Positions 43,633-52,895 of a stretch of 64,000 nt of DNA are shown here, in pieces. How positions within the stretch are numbered: position 1 is the first letter of the stretch; every line of letters starts with the position of its first letter. The stretch comes from Chryseobacterium panacisoli (GTDB lineage Bacteria; Bacteroidota; Bacteroidia; Flavobacteriales; Weeksellaceae). Position numbers and translations under genes: made by a program. Under the pieces are notes generated by a model. That model did not search any database. It was not told the origin of the DNA and saw nothing but the letters and a program-made list of their open reading frames with translations. The DNA lies in assembly GCF_008274625.1 (NCBI RefSeq), contig NZ_VTRU01000005.1, forward strand, positions 248,001-312,000. Reading direction: 5' to 3'.

Positions 43633-44514
43633 ATGGGAATAATCCTTAAACCAATTGATATTGTAGATGACATTTCACAAGAAGATTTCCGTGAAAAATA
43701 TCTAAAGCCATGTAAGCCAGTGGTAATCAGAAATATGGCAAGAAAATGGCCTGCCTACCAAAAGTGGACAATGGAATATATGAAAGAAGTGGTTGGCGAC
43801 GTTGAAGTTCCCCTTTACGACAGTTCCAAAGCAGATCCTGCCGCTCCTATCAATACTCCGACTACGAAAATGCCTTTCAGTGATTATGTTGATCTTATTC
43901 AGAGAGAGCCTACTGATTTGAGAATCTTTTTCTTTGATCCTATAAAATTTGCCCCGAAACTTTTGGACGATTATGTTCCGCCAAAGAATCTGATGGGTGG
44001 ATTTTTAGATAAATATCCGAGTATGTTTTTCGGAGGTAAAGGTTCTGTGACCTTCCTTCATTATGATATAGACATGCCCCATATTTTCCACACCCACTTC
44101 AATGGAAGAAAACATGTTCTTTTGTTTGAATACAAATGGAAATCCAGACTTTACAAGCTTCCATATGCTACTTATGCGCTGGAAGATTATGATATTGCCA
44201 ATCCTGATTTTGAAAAATTTCCGGCATTGGATGGTATTGAAGGAATTGAATGCTTCCTGGAACACGGAGATACTTTATTCATGCCTACCGGCTGGTGGCA
44301 CTGGATGAAATATCTGGACGGGTCTTTTTCTATTTCCCTGCGTGCATGGGACAAAAGCTGGGCTGTAAAAGCACATTCTCTTTGGAATCTTGCTGTTCAG
44401 CGTAATTTTGATAATTTTATGAAAGGACGATACAAAAAAAGGTATATGGACTGGAAAGAAAGAAAAGCGGTAGAGATCGCTAATAATGCATTAAAAAGAG
44501 GACTTCCTAGATAA
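43633..44514 (+). CDS. Cupin-like (JmjC-type) domain protein
   Basis: 293 aa. The JmjC/cupin_8 iron site is visible: His143 and Asp145 in FLHYDIDMPHIFHTHF and a distal His223 in FMPTGWWHWMKYL. The N-terminus KPVVIRNMARKWPAYQKWTM is the family's usual entry. Such enzymes hydroxylate proteins or small molecules with Fe(II) and 2-oxoglutarate. The basic C-terminal tail (KERKAVEIANNALKRGLPR) may bind nucleic acid or ribosome, which is inference. A strong terminator follows. Confidence 0.88.
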   Translation: MGIILKPIDIVDDISQEDFREKYLKPCKPVVIRNMARKWPAYQKWTMEYMKEVVGDVEVPLYDSSKADPAAPINTPTTKMPFSDYVDLIQREPTDLRIFFFDPIKFAPKLLDDYVPPKNLMGGFLDKYPSMFFGGKGSVTFLHYDIDMPHIFHTHFNGRKHVLLFEYKWKSRLYKLPYATYALEDYDIANPDFEKFPALDGIEGIECFLEHGDTLFMPTGWWHWMKYLDGSFSISLRAWDKSWAVKAHSLWNLAVQRNFDNFMKGRYKKRYMDWKERKAVEIANNALKRGLPR

Positions 44515-44537
44515 TAAGGAATGTTTTTACACCATAG

Positions 44538-44576
44538 AAGAGTGGATGATTTAAGTACAATCATTCACTCTTTTTT
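44538..44576 (+). terminator. Terminator of the cupin-like gene
   Basis: AAGAGTGGATGATT (44538-44551) pairs with AATCATTCACTCTT (44559-44572) with one mismatch, followed by T residues. Confidence 0.8.
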
Positions 44577-44652
44577 ATTTGCAGATTCTATTTTTTGAAA
44601 TATCGTTTAAAATTTAATTAAATTGCATACATGTTCCCAAATACCCGCATAT

Positions 44653-45366
44653 ATGTTTGAAAAGTTGATCGATAGTTTTGAGAAGCTGTGTCTGCAGATT
44701 ATTATTGAAATACTGCTGGTTCCGGTAACCATTTTCAAATTGTTTCAGGATCCCCGCCGCTGCTATGATCTTTCTGTATTTGAAATGGAAAAAGAAGAGA
44801 CCGAACGTTTTCATGACTATCTATCACCTATCAAACTTTCCGTTTATACCTCTGTGATTATCTCTGTTCTATTAATGGATTATGGTGGGGAACACAATAT
44901 TATTTCAAAGATCAAGGGATTGAGTATGGTAGAGAAGGCTCTGTTTATATTCCTGATGAATAATATTACCGCAGTACTCTTCAGCGTTGCTTTATTATGG
45001 TACAAAAAGGAAAAAATAAATACAGTTACTTTCCGGACTTTACTGTTTTCTTTCATTTATACCACGGTGTATACCTCTACTCCATTTTTTATATTGATCA
45101 GCTCGGCTATGTTTTTGGGACAAACCTTGAATGTAGAGGCTTATCTGGACCGTCTTGGTAAGGTAAGTGAGTATGGAACAAGAGATTATCTGTTTTTCCT
45201 GGCCTTTCTGGCTTTTATTATCATTGGAATTATTGGCATCTTTAAGCTTTTCAAAGCCCTGCACTATATTCTGAAAAATAATTTCAGTTACCATCCTTAT
45301 GTGGTATGGTTTTTCACAGTACTTTTTTTTATTGTTCAGCTTTATTATGCCAGAGGGTTTATTTAA
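44653..45366 (+). CDS. Multi-pass membrane protein, 237 aa
   Basis: The ATG at 44653 is preferred over a TTG 30 bases upstream. Five or so hydrophobic segments are seen: LSVYTSVIISVLLM, ALFIFLMNNITAVLFSVALL, TLLFSFIYTTVYTSTPFFIL, YLFFLAFLAFIIIGIIGIF and YVVWFFTVLFFIVQLYYA. The N-terminal ~50 residues are soluble (FQDPRRCYDLSVFEMEKEE). It resembles Yip1/YckC-type membrane proteins of unknown function. It is followed after 54 bp by a TetR regulator. Confidence 0.75.
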   Translation: MFEKLIDSFEKLCLQIIIEILLVPVTIFKLFQDPRRCYDLSVFEMEKEETERFHDYLSPIKLSVYTSVIISVLLMDYGGEHNIISKIKGLSMVEKALFIFLMNNITAVLFSVALLWYKKEKINTVTFRTLLFSFIYTTVYTSTPFFILISSAMFLGQTLNVEAYLDRLGKVSEYGTRDYLFFLAFLAFIIIGIIGIFKLFKALHYILKNNFSYHPYVVWFFTVLFFIVQLYYARGFI

Positions 45367-45397
45367 AATCTAACATACAAGTCTGTTCATATTTTTT

Positions 45398-45405
45398 TAA
45401 ATTTG
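45398..45405 (+). promoter_or_regulatory. -7 box of the TetR gene
   Basis: TAAATTTG matches TAnnTTTG exactly and lies 15 bases before the start at 45421. A clear -33 TTTG at the normal distance is not seen. Confidence 0.35.
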
Positions 45406-45420
45406 CAAAAATCTTACATT

Positions 45421-45957
45421 ATGTCCCGACCCCGAGAAAGAATACTAAGCACTGCCATGATTCTCTTCCATAAACAAGGCTACAACAATACGGGCATCAA
45501 TCAGATCATTGAAGAGGCCAATGTATCAAAGGCAAGTTTTTATCAGCATTTCAGATCTAAAGATGAACTTTGCATTGAATTTCTCAATAAAAGATATGAC
45601 TATTGGGTCTCTGAACTTGAACAGTTTACTTCAGAAGCAAAAACAATACAGGAAAAAATCATGAAATCTTTTGATTTTCTTGTTGATATGAATGAAAGAG
45701 AAGACTTCAGAGGATGCAGCTTTCTGAATATCTTATCTGAAATTCCTGCTGATAAAGAAGAGATTCACAAGGTAATCCGATATCATAAAAATAAACTGAG
45801 AGAATGCTTCAATGAAGACGTCCAAGATGATATTGCATCAGCCCATATCTATCTTCTTTTTGAAAGCTCGATACTTACCAGCCAGCTCTACCGATCCAAT
45901 GAGTTGATAGAAAAATCTAAAATTATCGTGCAGGAGATACTTAAGTCTTCCCATTAA
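45421..45957 (+). CDS. TetR/AcrR-family regulator
   Basis: 178 aa from the ATG at 45421. The helix-turn-helix is textbook: MILFHKQGYNNTGINQIIEE followed by ANVSKASFYQHFRSKDELCI. The ligand domain contains REDFRGCSFLNILSEIPADK with the Gly-Cys often conserved in the TetR_C subgroup. The target is not adjacent in any obvious way; the neighbouring membrane protein or the TonB receptor downstream could be controlled. Confidence 0.9.
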   Translation: MSRPRERILSTAMILFHKQGYNNTGINQIIEEANVSKASFYQHFRSKDELCIEFLNKRYDYWVSELEQFTSEAKTIQEKIMKSFDFLVDMNEREDFRGCSFLNILSEIPADKEEIHKVIRYHKNKLRECFNEDVQDDIASAHIYLLFESSILTSQLYRSNELIEKSKIIVQEILKSSH

Positions 45958-46080
45958 ACAATAATTTTAAGTTTTGGCTAAAGCCAATAGATTGATTTAT
46001 AATTTTAAAGCGGGCTAATGCCCACTCCTATTGAATTTTAACAACAAGATCTTTTATCTTTTATCTTTTATCTTTTACAA
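45958..46080. repeat. Intergenic hairpin repeat plus short tandem repeat
   Basis: Two short hairpins are seen, GGCTAAAGCC (near 45976-45985) and GGGCTAATGCCC (near 46013-46024). Behind them a 7-base unit (TCTTTTA) is repeated about four times (around 46050-46078). The hairpin pair resembles intergenic repeats I recall from Chryseobacterium genomes. Confidence 0.55.
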
Positions 46081-46147
46081 AACCTTATATTAACAATTCT
46101 TAAGAAACAGTTAATTTTCTCTTCAACACTTTTCCCAAACAGACGTT

Positions 46148-46155
46148 TAATTTTG
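46148..46155 (+). promoter_or_regulatory. -7 box of the TonB receptor/phytase operon
   Basis: TAATTTTG matches TAnnTTTG, 27 bases before the GTG start at 46183. No convincing -33 TTTG box. Confidence 0.35.
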
Positions 46156-46182
46156 TTGTGATTCTTATCTAAAAAAGGAAAA

Positions 46183-48993
46183 GTGAAGAAAATTTTTACA
46201 TCTGTTTTATTTTGTGCCTCTATTTTTTTCTATGCACAGACCGGTTCTCTTTCCGGAAACATCAACGACGATTCAAAGATAGCCCTGCCGGGAGCCAAAA
46301 TCTCTCTGAGTCCGGGGAATATTTACACCACCTCAGATGAGCACGGAAACTTTGTATTTCTGAATGTTCCTCCGGGAAGTTATACCATGAAAATTGATTA
46401 TCTTGGATATGGTGTTCATGAATACAACGTAACGGTTGAATCTGAGAAAAATACCCGCCAGAATATTATTTTTGATAAAAAAGAAACCTCTATTGCAGAA
46501 GTTGTAGTGTCAGGAGCTACTTTAAAAAATCAGGCAAGAGCTTTAAACAAGCAAAAAAATAACGCCAATATTACCAATGTGATTTCTTCGGATCAGATCG
46601 GGCGTTTTCCTGATGCCAATATCGGGGATGCGTTGAAGCGTGTTCCGGGAGTTACCATACAAAATGATCAGGGAGAAGCCAGAAACCTTATCATCAGAGG
46701 ACTTGCCCCAAATCTTAACTCCGTTACCCTGAATGGTGACAGAATCCCTTCAGCAGAAGGAGATAACCGTAATGTACAGATGGACCTGATTCCGTCCGAT
46801 ATGATCTCCACAATTGAGGTTAATAAAACGCTGACTCCAGACATGGATGCTGATGCCATTGGAGGTTCCGTAAATCTTATTACCAGAGCTTCCCCGAACG
46901 GACAAAGGATTTCTGCAACCGTTGCCGGAGGATACAATCCTATCCGCGAAAAAGGAAATTATACCGCCGGATTTGTCTATGGAAACCGGTTTCTGGATAA
47001 AAAATTAGGTGCTGTATTCAGTTTTTCCTATAATAACAACAATTTTGGTTCGGATAATATAGAACCGGTTTGGAGCCAGGCGAACGATCTTGCACAGACC
47101 GTTTATGTAAGCAAAATGGGGGTACGTTATTATAATGAACACCGTATCAGACATAGTTTTGATCTTAATATGGATTATGAATTCAATTCAAAAAATAAGA
47201 TCTACGCTTCAGCAATGTATAATTTCAGAAATGATAAGGAAACAAGACTGGCTTTAGGATATAAAATAAAGCCGGTCTACAATGCTGATGAAACCGAGAT
47301 TACAGACTGGAAAGGAAGTATTACCAGACAAAATAAAGGCGGTGATGCTGATAATGACAACACCCGTCTTGAGAAACAGAAAGTTCAGAACTATGCTTTA
47401 AGAGGAGAACATTTATTAGGTTCTAAAGTAGATCTCGACTGGTCGGTTAACTATGCAATAGCAAGTGAAGATAAGCCTCACCAGCGCTATATAGAGTTTG
47501 AAAACAGCAAAATGAATTTCTCTCCTGACCTTAGTAATCCTGAAAAGCCTATGTTCAATCTTCTTGCTGCAGATAATTTAGGAAGCTATAAATTGAGTGA
47601 TCTTTCCGATGCCAATAACTTTACACAGGAAAAGGAACTGGGCGCAAAAGTGAATATACGTTTTCCATTTTCAGTGATTGATGGTCAGAAAGGACGTCTT
47701 CGTACTGGTTTCCGTGTGCGTTTGAAGAAAAAAGAAAGAGAGAATGATTTCTACGCTTTTACACCTGTCAATACTATGGGAAGCCTTTTATCTGTTCCGA
47801 CCATTTATCTTAACGGACAAAACTTCCAGCCGGGAAATTATGTTCCGGGAGCATTCGTTGATCCATCTTATCTGGGAAATCTTGATCTGTTCAATCCTGT
47901 TTTATTTAATGGTACATTGAAACCTGAAGAATATCTTTCAAGCAACTACAATGCAAAAGAGCAGATCTACGCAGGTTATATCCGTTGGGATCAGGATTTC
48001 AATGATAAGCTATCCATGATCGTTGGAGCACGTATTGAAACCACGAATATTGATTACACCGGAAACTATGTAATGAATGAAAAAGACCTTGTAGGACAAA
48101 TCAATAATACCAATACATACACCAATGTACTTCCGAATATTTCTTTCAAATATGTTCCGGTACAGGATCTTGTGCTTCGTGCAGCATTTACCACGGCTCT
48201 TGCCCGCCCCAATTATTATTCATTGGTTCCCTACCTGAATGTTATTTCAGAAGACGAGATCGTAGCTGCCGGAAATCCGGACTTAAAAGCAACTTATGCC
48301 TATAATTTTGATTTTATGGCGGAAAAGTATTTTAAGTCTGTAGGGATTCTTTCGGGAGGAATTTTTTATAAAAACCTGAACGATTTTATTTATACCTATT
48401 CCAAAAGAAATTATACTGCCAATGATTTCGCGAATGATTTTGCAGGACAGGCCAACCCCATTCCAGCGGGAGAAAGCAACTGGAAGTTTACCCAGCAGCG
48501 TAATGGTGACAATGTAGATATCTATGGTTTTGAAGTAGCTTTACAACGACAGCTTGACTTTATTCCAGGCGCTTTCTGGAAAGGACTTGGAGTTTATGTA
48601 AACTATACTTACACCAAATCTAAAGCAAAAGGAATCACCAATGAAGAAGGGATTGAAAGAACAGATGTAGGGTTTCCCGGAGCGGCTCCCCATATGTTCA
48701 ACGGGTCTCTTTCGTGGGAAAACAAACGTTTTTCAGCCAGAGTTTCCATGAACTATGCGTCTCATTATATTGATGAACTGGGGGGAAAAGCCTTTGACGA
48801 CCGTTATTATGACAAGCAGTTTTTCCTTGATGCCAATGCTTCCTACAAGATTACAAGCCAGCTAAGAGTTTTTGCAGAGGCCAATAATCTGACAAATCAG
48901 CCGTTAAGATACTACCAGGGAATCCAGAGCAGAACGGCTCAGGCTGAATATTACAAGCCCAGGTTTACAATGGGGGTAAAATTTGATTTTTAA
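46183..48993 (+). CDS. TonB-dependent outer-membrane receptor, 936 aa
   Basis: Starts with GTG (MKKIFTSVLFCASIFFYA as signal peptide, then QTGSLSG). Residues ~20-105 are a carboxypeptidase-like domain (ALPGAKISLSPGNIYTTSDE, then GNFVFLNVPPGSYTMKIDYL). The plug follows with GRFPDANIGDALKRVPGVTI and NLIIRGLAPNLNSVTLNGDR, and a 22-strand barrel ends in YKPRFTMGVKFDF. The length is normal. It transports a large ligand with TonB energy. The phytase gene starts 7 bp after its stop, so the ligand may be phytate or an inositol-phosphate product, which is inference. Confidence 0.93.
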   Translation: MKKIFTSVLFCASIFFYAQTGSLSGNINDDSKIALPGAKISLSPGNIYTTSDEHGNFVFLNVPPGSYTMKIDYLGYGVHEYNVTVESEKNTRQNIIFDKKETSIAEVVVSGATLKNQARALNKQKNNANITNVISSDQIGRFPDANIGDALKRVPGVTIQNDQGEARNLIIRGLAPNLNSVTLNGDRIPSAEGDNRNVQMDLIPSDMISTIEVNKTLTPDMDADAIGGSVNLITRASPNGQRISATVAGGYNPIREKGNYTAGFVYGNRFLDKKLGAVFSFSYNNNNFGSDNIEPVWSQANDLAQTVYVSKMGVRYYNEHRIRHSFDLNMDYEFNSKNKIYASAMYNFRNDKETRLALGYKIKPVYNADETEITDWKGSITRQNKGGDADNDNTRLEKQKVQNYALRGEHLLGSKVDLDWSVNYAIASEDKPHQRYIEFENSKMNFSPDLSNPEKPMFNLLAADNLGSYKLSDLSDANNFTQEKELGAKVNIRFPFSVIDGQKGRLRTGFRVRLKKKERENDFYAFTPVNTMGSLLSVPTIYLNGQNFQPGNYVPGAFVDPSYLGNLDLFNPVLFNGTLKPEEYLSSNYNAKEQIYAGYIRWDQDFNDKLSMIVGARIETTNIDYTGNYVMNEKDLVGQINNTNTYTNVLPNISFKYVPVQDLVLRAAFTTALARPNYYSLVPYLNVISEDEIVAAGNPDLKATYAYNFDFMAEKYFKSVGILSGGIFYKNLNDFIYTYSKRNYTANDFANDFAGQANPIPAGESNWKFTQQRNGDNVDIYGFEVALQRQLDFIPGAFWKGLGVYVNYTYTKSKAKGITNEEGIERTDVGFPGAAPHMFNGSLSWENKRFSARVSMNYASHYIDELGGKAFDDRYYDKQFFLDANASYKITSQLRVFAEANNLTNQPLRYYQGIQSRTAQAEYYKPRFTMGVKFDF

Positions 48994-49000
48994 AATACGC

Positions 49001-50035
49001 ATGAAAAATATACATTATATATGGGCTCTTTCAGTTCTTCCTTTTGTGGTCAACTGTACAGGGCAGAAAGAAGTAACAGAAAAATTAAAACCAATCGTTA
49101 TCACAGAAACAGTGGTTCATGATACTGATGATCCCGCCATATGGATTAATCCGCAAGATGCCTCAAAAAGCATCATCATTGGAACCGATAAAGATACTGA
49201 CGGAGGATTGTATGCTTTTGACCTTAACGGAAAAATCATCAATAAGGTTTTGGGATTGAAACGTCCCAATAACGTTGATCTGAAATATGGGTTTATGCTG
49301 AACGGTAAAAAAACAGATATCGCTGCCGTAACGGAAAGGGAAACCAACAAAGTAAAATTATATACACTTCCTGAGCTGAAAGAAGTTGGAGAAATCTCTG
49401 TATTTGATGGAGAATCTGAACGTGGCCCGATGGGAATTTCTCTCTATAAAAATCCACAGACAGAAGAAATATTTGCTGTTGTGGGAAGAAAATCAGGTCC
49501 GGCTGAAGGATATCTCTGGCAATATAAACTGATTGAAAAGAATGGCTCTATCACAGGTGAGGTTGTTCGCAAATTCGGGAAATACAGCGGACTGAAAGAG
49601 ATTGAAAGCATTGCTGTAGATGATGAAATGGGCTATATTTATTATTCTGATGAACAGTTTGGCATTCACAAATATTATGCAGATCCGGCCAAAGGAAATG
49701 AGGAACTATCTGTCTTTGGAAAAGGGGATTTTAAATCTGATGTAGAAGGAATTTCAATCTATCCTACTTCTGAAGGAAAAGGATATATTCTGGTTTCCAA
49801 TCAGCAGAATGATACATTCAATGTTTATTTGAGAGAAGATCAGTCCAAAGGGAAAATTGCCGAGATTCCTGTTTCTACGCTGGAAAGCGACGGTTCTGAG
49901 GTAACAAACGTTAATTTAGGACCCAAATTTCCTAAAGGAGTTTTCGTTGCAATGAGCAATGGCAGAGTATTTCACTTTTACGATTGGAGAATGGTTGAGA
50001 AAGCCATTAAATCTGCTGTGAAAGCCGTTAAATAA
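49001..50035 (+). CDS. Beta-propeller phytase, lipoprotein
   Basis: The ATG at 49001 gives 344 aa and a lipoprotein signal (ALSVLPFVVNC, Cys19). Propeller and active-site marks of 3-phytases: TVVHDTDDPAIWINPQDASK, IIIGTDKDTDGGLYAFDLNG, LKRPNNVDLKYGFMLNGK and ESIAVDDEMGYIYYSDEQFG. The Ca-binding acidic residues (DTDDPA, DEQ) are kept. It hydrolyses phytate to lower inositol phosphates at the cell surface. It is translationally close to the receptor upstream (7 bp). The phosphorus-starvation context is inferred. Confidence 0.92.
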   Translation: MKNIHYIWALSVLPFVVNCTGQKEVTEKLKPIVITETVVHDTDDPAIWINPQDASKSIIIGTDKDTDGGLYAFDLNGKIINKVLGLKRPNNVDLKYGFMLNGKKTDIAAVTERETNKVKLYTLPELKEVGEISVFDGESERGPMGISLYKNPQTEEIFAVVGRKSGPAEGYLWQYKLIEKNGSITGEVVRKFGKYSGLKEIESIAVDDEMGYIYYSDEQFGIHKYYADPAKGNEELSVFGKGDFKSDVEGISIYPTSEGKGYILVSNQQNDTFNVYLREDQSKGKIAEIPVSTLESDGSEVTNVNLGPKFPKGVFVAMSNGRVFHFYDWRMVEKAIKSAVKAVK

Positions 50036-50045
50036 ATTAACCTTT

Positions 50046-50151
50046 AAACCATTAAGGCCGATTAGGTTTTAAGAGTATTAAGTTGAACCGCATTGATGAG
50101 ATTGCTTCACCTTTGGTTCGCAATGACAATACAGTTCAACTTAATACTCTT
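50046..50151. repeat. Palindromic intergenic repeat between convergent genes
   Basis: AAGAGTATTAAGTTGAAC (50071-50088) is the exact reverse complement of 50134-50151, an 18-bp stem. The loop includes GAGATTGCTTC and TTCGCAATGAC, another inverted pair. The core GATTGCTTC...GCAATGAC resembles a widespread bacterial intergenic palindrome. The head AAACCATTAAGG is shared with 34086 and 54183. It could also terminate both convergent genes. Confidence 0.7.
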
Positions 50152-50163
50152 CATTATTTTATC

Positions 50164-52413
50164 TTACTGAATATGCTTATTCAAAAACTCTGCAGTAAAT
50201 GATATTTTGCTCTTCAACAGCTCCGGCGGAGTACCCTCAAATAACACTTTTCCTCCAAATTTTCCGGCACCGGGCCCCATATCAATAATCCAGTCTGCCT
50301 GTGAAATAATATCGAGATTGTGTTCTATAACTATCAGCGTATTATTCTGATTTACAAGACCGTTAAAAAAAGTCAACAGCTTTTGTGTATCACTTGGATG
50401 CAGCCCCGTACTCGGCTCATCAAGAATAATGATCTGATTGGTGTTTTTCAGTTCTCTTGTCAGTTTAAGGCGCTGTCTCTCACCTCCGGAAAAGCTGTCA
50501 AGTCTTTGTCCAAGAGTCAGGTAGTCAAGTCCCAGCTGTATCAGCAGGTCAAAATTTTTGAGAACCGGTTCTTCTTTAAAAAAAGACACAGCTTCGGAAA
50601 CGGTCATATTCATCACTTCCACAATTGTTTTTCCGTTATATTTATATTGCTGCACTTCAGGATCAAATCCCGAACCTCCGCAAACTTCACAGGGCTGCTC
50701 AATATCATCCATAAAAGCAAGATCAATCTTTTCTATTCCCAATCCTTTGCAGTTTTTACAGGCTCCTTCGCTATTTCTGCTGAAAAGCTTGTCTGAAATA
50801 TGATTAGATTGTGCAAAAAGCTTACGCACAATATCTGATATGCCTAGATAAGTAAGCAAATTGGAACGGGCGCTTGCAGCAAACAAAGATTGATCAATAA
50901 TGGTCACATCCGGATACAGCTCCGGCAGAATACGATTTATCAAAGTACTTTTGCCGGATCCTGCAACTCCCGTTACAACTGTCATTACTCCGGTCGGAAT
51001 CTTTACAGTCACATTTTTAAGATTAAACCTGTTGGCATTTTTAATTTCCAGATAGCCATCAGGCTTTCTGAATTTTTGTTTTATAAACGGCTTCCTTGCA
51101 AAATAAGATCCTGTTTTGCCAGTGGATGCCTTCAAATTTTTAAATGTCCCTTCATAGACCACTTCTCCCCCGTTTCTTCCTGAGCCCGGACCAATATCAA
51201 TAATATGGTCTGCCATTTTTATCAGGTCCGGATCATGCTCTACAATTAAGACCGAATTTCCTTTATCCCTGATCTGTTGTATAATGGTGATAATATTCTG
51301 CAGATCTTTCGGATGAAGGCCAATACTGGGTTCATCAAAAATATATAAAAGATCTATCAGGCTGTTTCCCAGGCTCCGCACCATTTTTATACGTTGAGAT
51401 TCTCCTCCCGAAAGGGTATTGGTACTTCTGTCAAGAGTCAGATACTGCAGCCCGATGGTCATAATATTCTGCAGTTTTGCTGAGAGTTCATTGATGACGA
51501 CTTCATATGGCTTTGAATCCAACGAAGTGATAAATTCAAACAATTCATCTACGGAAAGAGCCATACAATCTGCAATACTTTTTCCTTTGATCTTGCATGA
51601 AAGTATTTTTTCATTCAACCGTTTTCCCTCACACGACGGACATATTTTTGTGATCACAATATTTTTCAGAGCATCTTTTCTTGTGATATTTTCTTTAGAA
51701 TCTTTTTTCAGGAACGCTTTTTCTATTCTGGGAACAATTCCTTCGTATTTTACAGTTTTTCCCCAATCTTTATGGGGATGTTTAGGCTTATGTTCCGGTG
51801 CATGCAGCAAAATTTCCCATTCTTTACCGGTAAAATCTTTCAGCTTTTTATCATTATCAAAATATCCGGACAAAGTATATCTTGTTAAACGCCATCCACC
51901 TGGCTGGAAGGTTGGAAACCGGATGGCGCCTTCATCTAAAGATTTCTCACGATCAATTAATGCATTCACGTCCAGAGTCTGAACAAAACCCAGCCCTTCA
52001 CATTCCGGGCACATTCCCTGCGGATGATTAAACGAAAAAACGTTAGAGTATCCTACAAAGGGCTTTCCCATTCTCGAAAATAACAGCCTTAAGGAAGCAG
52101 ACACATCAGCTGCCGTTCCCACGGTAGATCTGGCATTTCCTCCTAACCGCTTCTGATTGATGATGATAGGAACATTCAGATTTTCAATTTTATCTACATC
52201 AGGCAGACCATAATGCTGCAGACGGTTTCTGATAAAACTGTTCTGGGTTTCATTAATCTGCCTTTGAGCTTCTGCTCCAATGGTTTCAAAAACCAATGAA
52301 GATTTCCCGGATCCTGATACTCCCGTAAAAACCACGATCTTATATTTTGGAACTTTTATGGAAATATTTTTGAGATTATTTTGCCGGGCATTGGTAATTT
52401 CTATATTTTCCAT
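50164..52413 (-). CDS. UvrA-like ABC protein (short paralogue)
   Basis: 749 aa, against about 940 for true UvrA. Two ABC modules are seen: Walker A in GVSGSGKSSLVFETIGAEAQ and GVAGSGKSTLINR, signatures LSGGESQRIKM and FSGGERQRLKL, and Walker B in IFDEPSIGLHP and ILDEPSTGLHP. Zinc Cys pairs are visible (CPECEGLG, CPSCEGKR, CKNCKGLG, CEVCGGSGF). The part that binds UvrB appears shortened, so it is more like the UvrA2/drug-resistance group than the repair enzyme. A MarR gene is divergent, with a palindrome between them. Confidence 0.88.
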   Translation of the reverse strand: MENIEITNARQNNLKNISIKVPKYKIVVFTGVSGSGKSSLVFETIGAEAQRQINETQNSFIRNRLQHYGLPDVDKIENLNVPIIINQKRLGGNARSTVGTAADVSASLRLLFSRMGKPFVGYSNVFSFNHPQGMCPECEGLGFVQTLDVNALIDREKSLDEGAIRFPTFQPGGWRLTRYTLSGYFDNDKKLKDFTGKEWEILLHAPEHKPKHPHKDWGKTVKYEGIVPRIEKAFLKKDSKENITRKDALKNIVITKICPSCEGKRLNEKILSCKIKGKSIADCMALSVDELFEFITSLDSKPYEVVINELSAKLQNIMTIGLQYLTLDRSTNTLSGGESQRIKMVRSLGNSLIDLLYIFDEPSIGLHPKDLQNIITIIQQIRDKGNSVLIVEHDPDLIKMADHIIDIGPGSGRNGGEVVYEGTFKNLKASTGKTGSYFARKPFIKQKFRKPDGYLEIKNANRFNLKNVTVKIPTGVMTVVTGVAGSGKSTLINRILPELYPDVTIIDQSLFAASARSNLLTYLGISDIVRKLFAQSNHISDKLFSRNSEGACKNCKGLGIEKIDLAFMDDIEQPCEVCGGSGFDPEVQQYKYNGKTIVEVMNMTVSEAVSFFKEEPVLKNFDLLIQLGLDYLTLGQRLDSFSGGERQRLKLTRELKNTNQIIILDEPSTGLHPSDTQKLLTFFNGLVNQNNTLIVIEHNLDIISQADWIIDMGPGAGKFGGKVLFEGTPPELLKSKISFTAEFLNKHIQ

Positions 52414-52418
52414 TTTAA

Positions 52419-52455
52419 ATACTTAACTTTGTTAATAATTAACTAAGTTAAGTAT
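52419..52455. promoter_or_regulatory. Palindromic operator between uvrA-like and marR genes
   Basis: ATACTTAACTT (52419-52429) and AAGTTAAGTAT (52445-52455) are exact reverse complements. Between them lies the palindrome GTTAATAATTAAC (52431-52443). The 37-bp site sits in a 49-bp gap, next to both starts, so one MarR dimer pair could control both genes. Confidence 0.8.
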
Positions 52456-52462
52456 ATTTATC

Positions 52463-52885
52463 ATGAAACCCATTGAAAAAGAGTTTTTTAACACATTTAC
52501 GAATTTCCAATGTCTTATTCTGGCTCATATGAACCGGGGAAATATCAATGGAGTTACGGCTGCTCATTATAATATCATTGAATTCATTTTAAGAAAAGAA
52601 ACAGCCACAGGAAGGGAAATCTCAGCAGCATTCAATATCAGCCAGGCAGCCATCTCGAAGCAGCTGAAATTTCTGATCAGCAATGATTTGATTATCAAAA
52701 AACAGGAAGAAACAGATCACCGGAAATTTAACCTTTCAGTAACGGATAAAGGAAGGTTTATCATAGAAAATTCGGAAACTTTTCGTAAAAACATTACCGG
52801 ACAGACAGCTTCTATACTGACTTCTAAAGAATTGGAAAACTTTAATTACCTGTTAAGCAAAGTGTTGAATCATGTAAAACTGTAA
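52463..52885 (+). CDS. MarR-family regulator
   Basis: 140 aa from the ATG at 52463. Winged-helix: ATGREISAAFNISQAAISKQ, then LKFLISNDLIIKKQEETDHR and the wing KFNLSVTDKGRF. The dimerisation helices at both ends are present. It is 8 bp from the operator and divergent from the UvrA-like gene, so it likely represses both and responds to a toxic compound. Confidence 0.9.
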   Translation: MKPIEKEFFNTFTNFQCLILAHMNRGNINGVTAAHYNIIEFILRKETATGREISAAFNISQAAISKQLKFLISNDLIIKKQEETDHRKFNLSVTDKGRFIIENSETFRKNITGQTASILTSKELENFNYLLSKVLNHVKL

Positions 52886-52895
52886 TATTCTTCTT

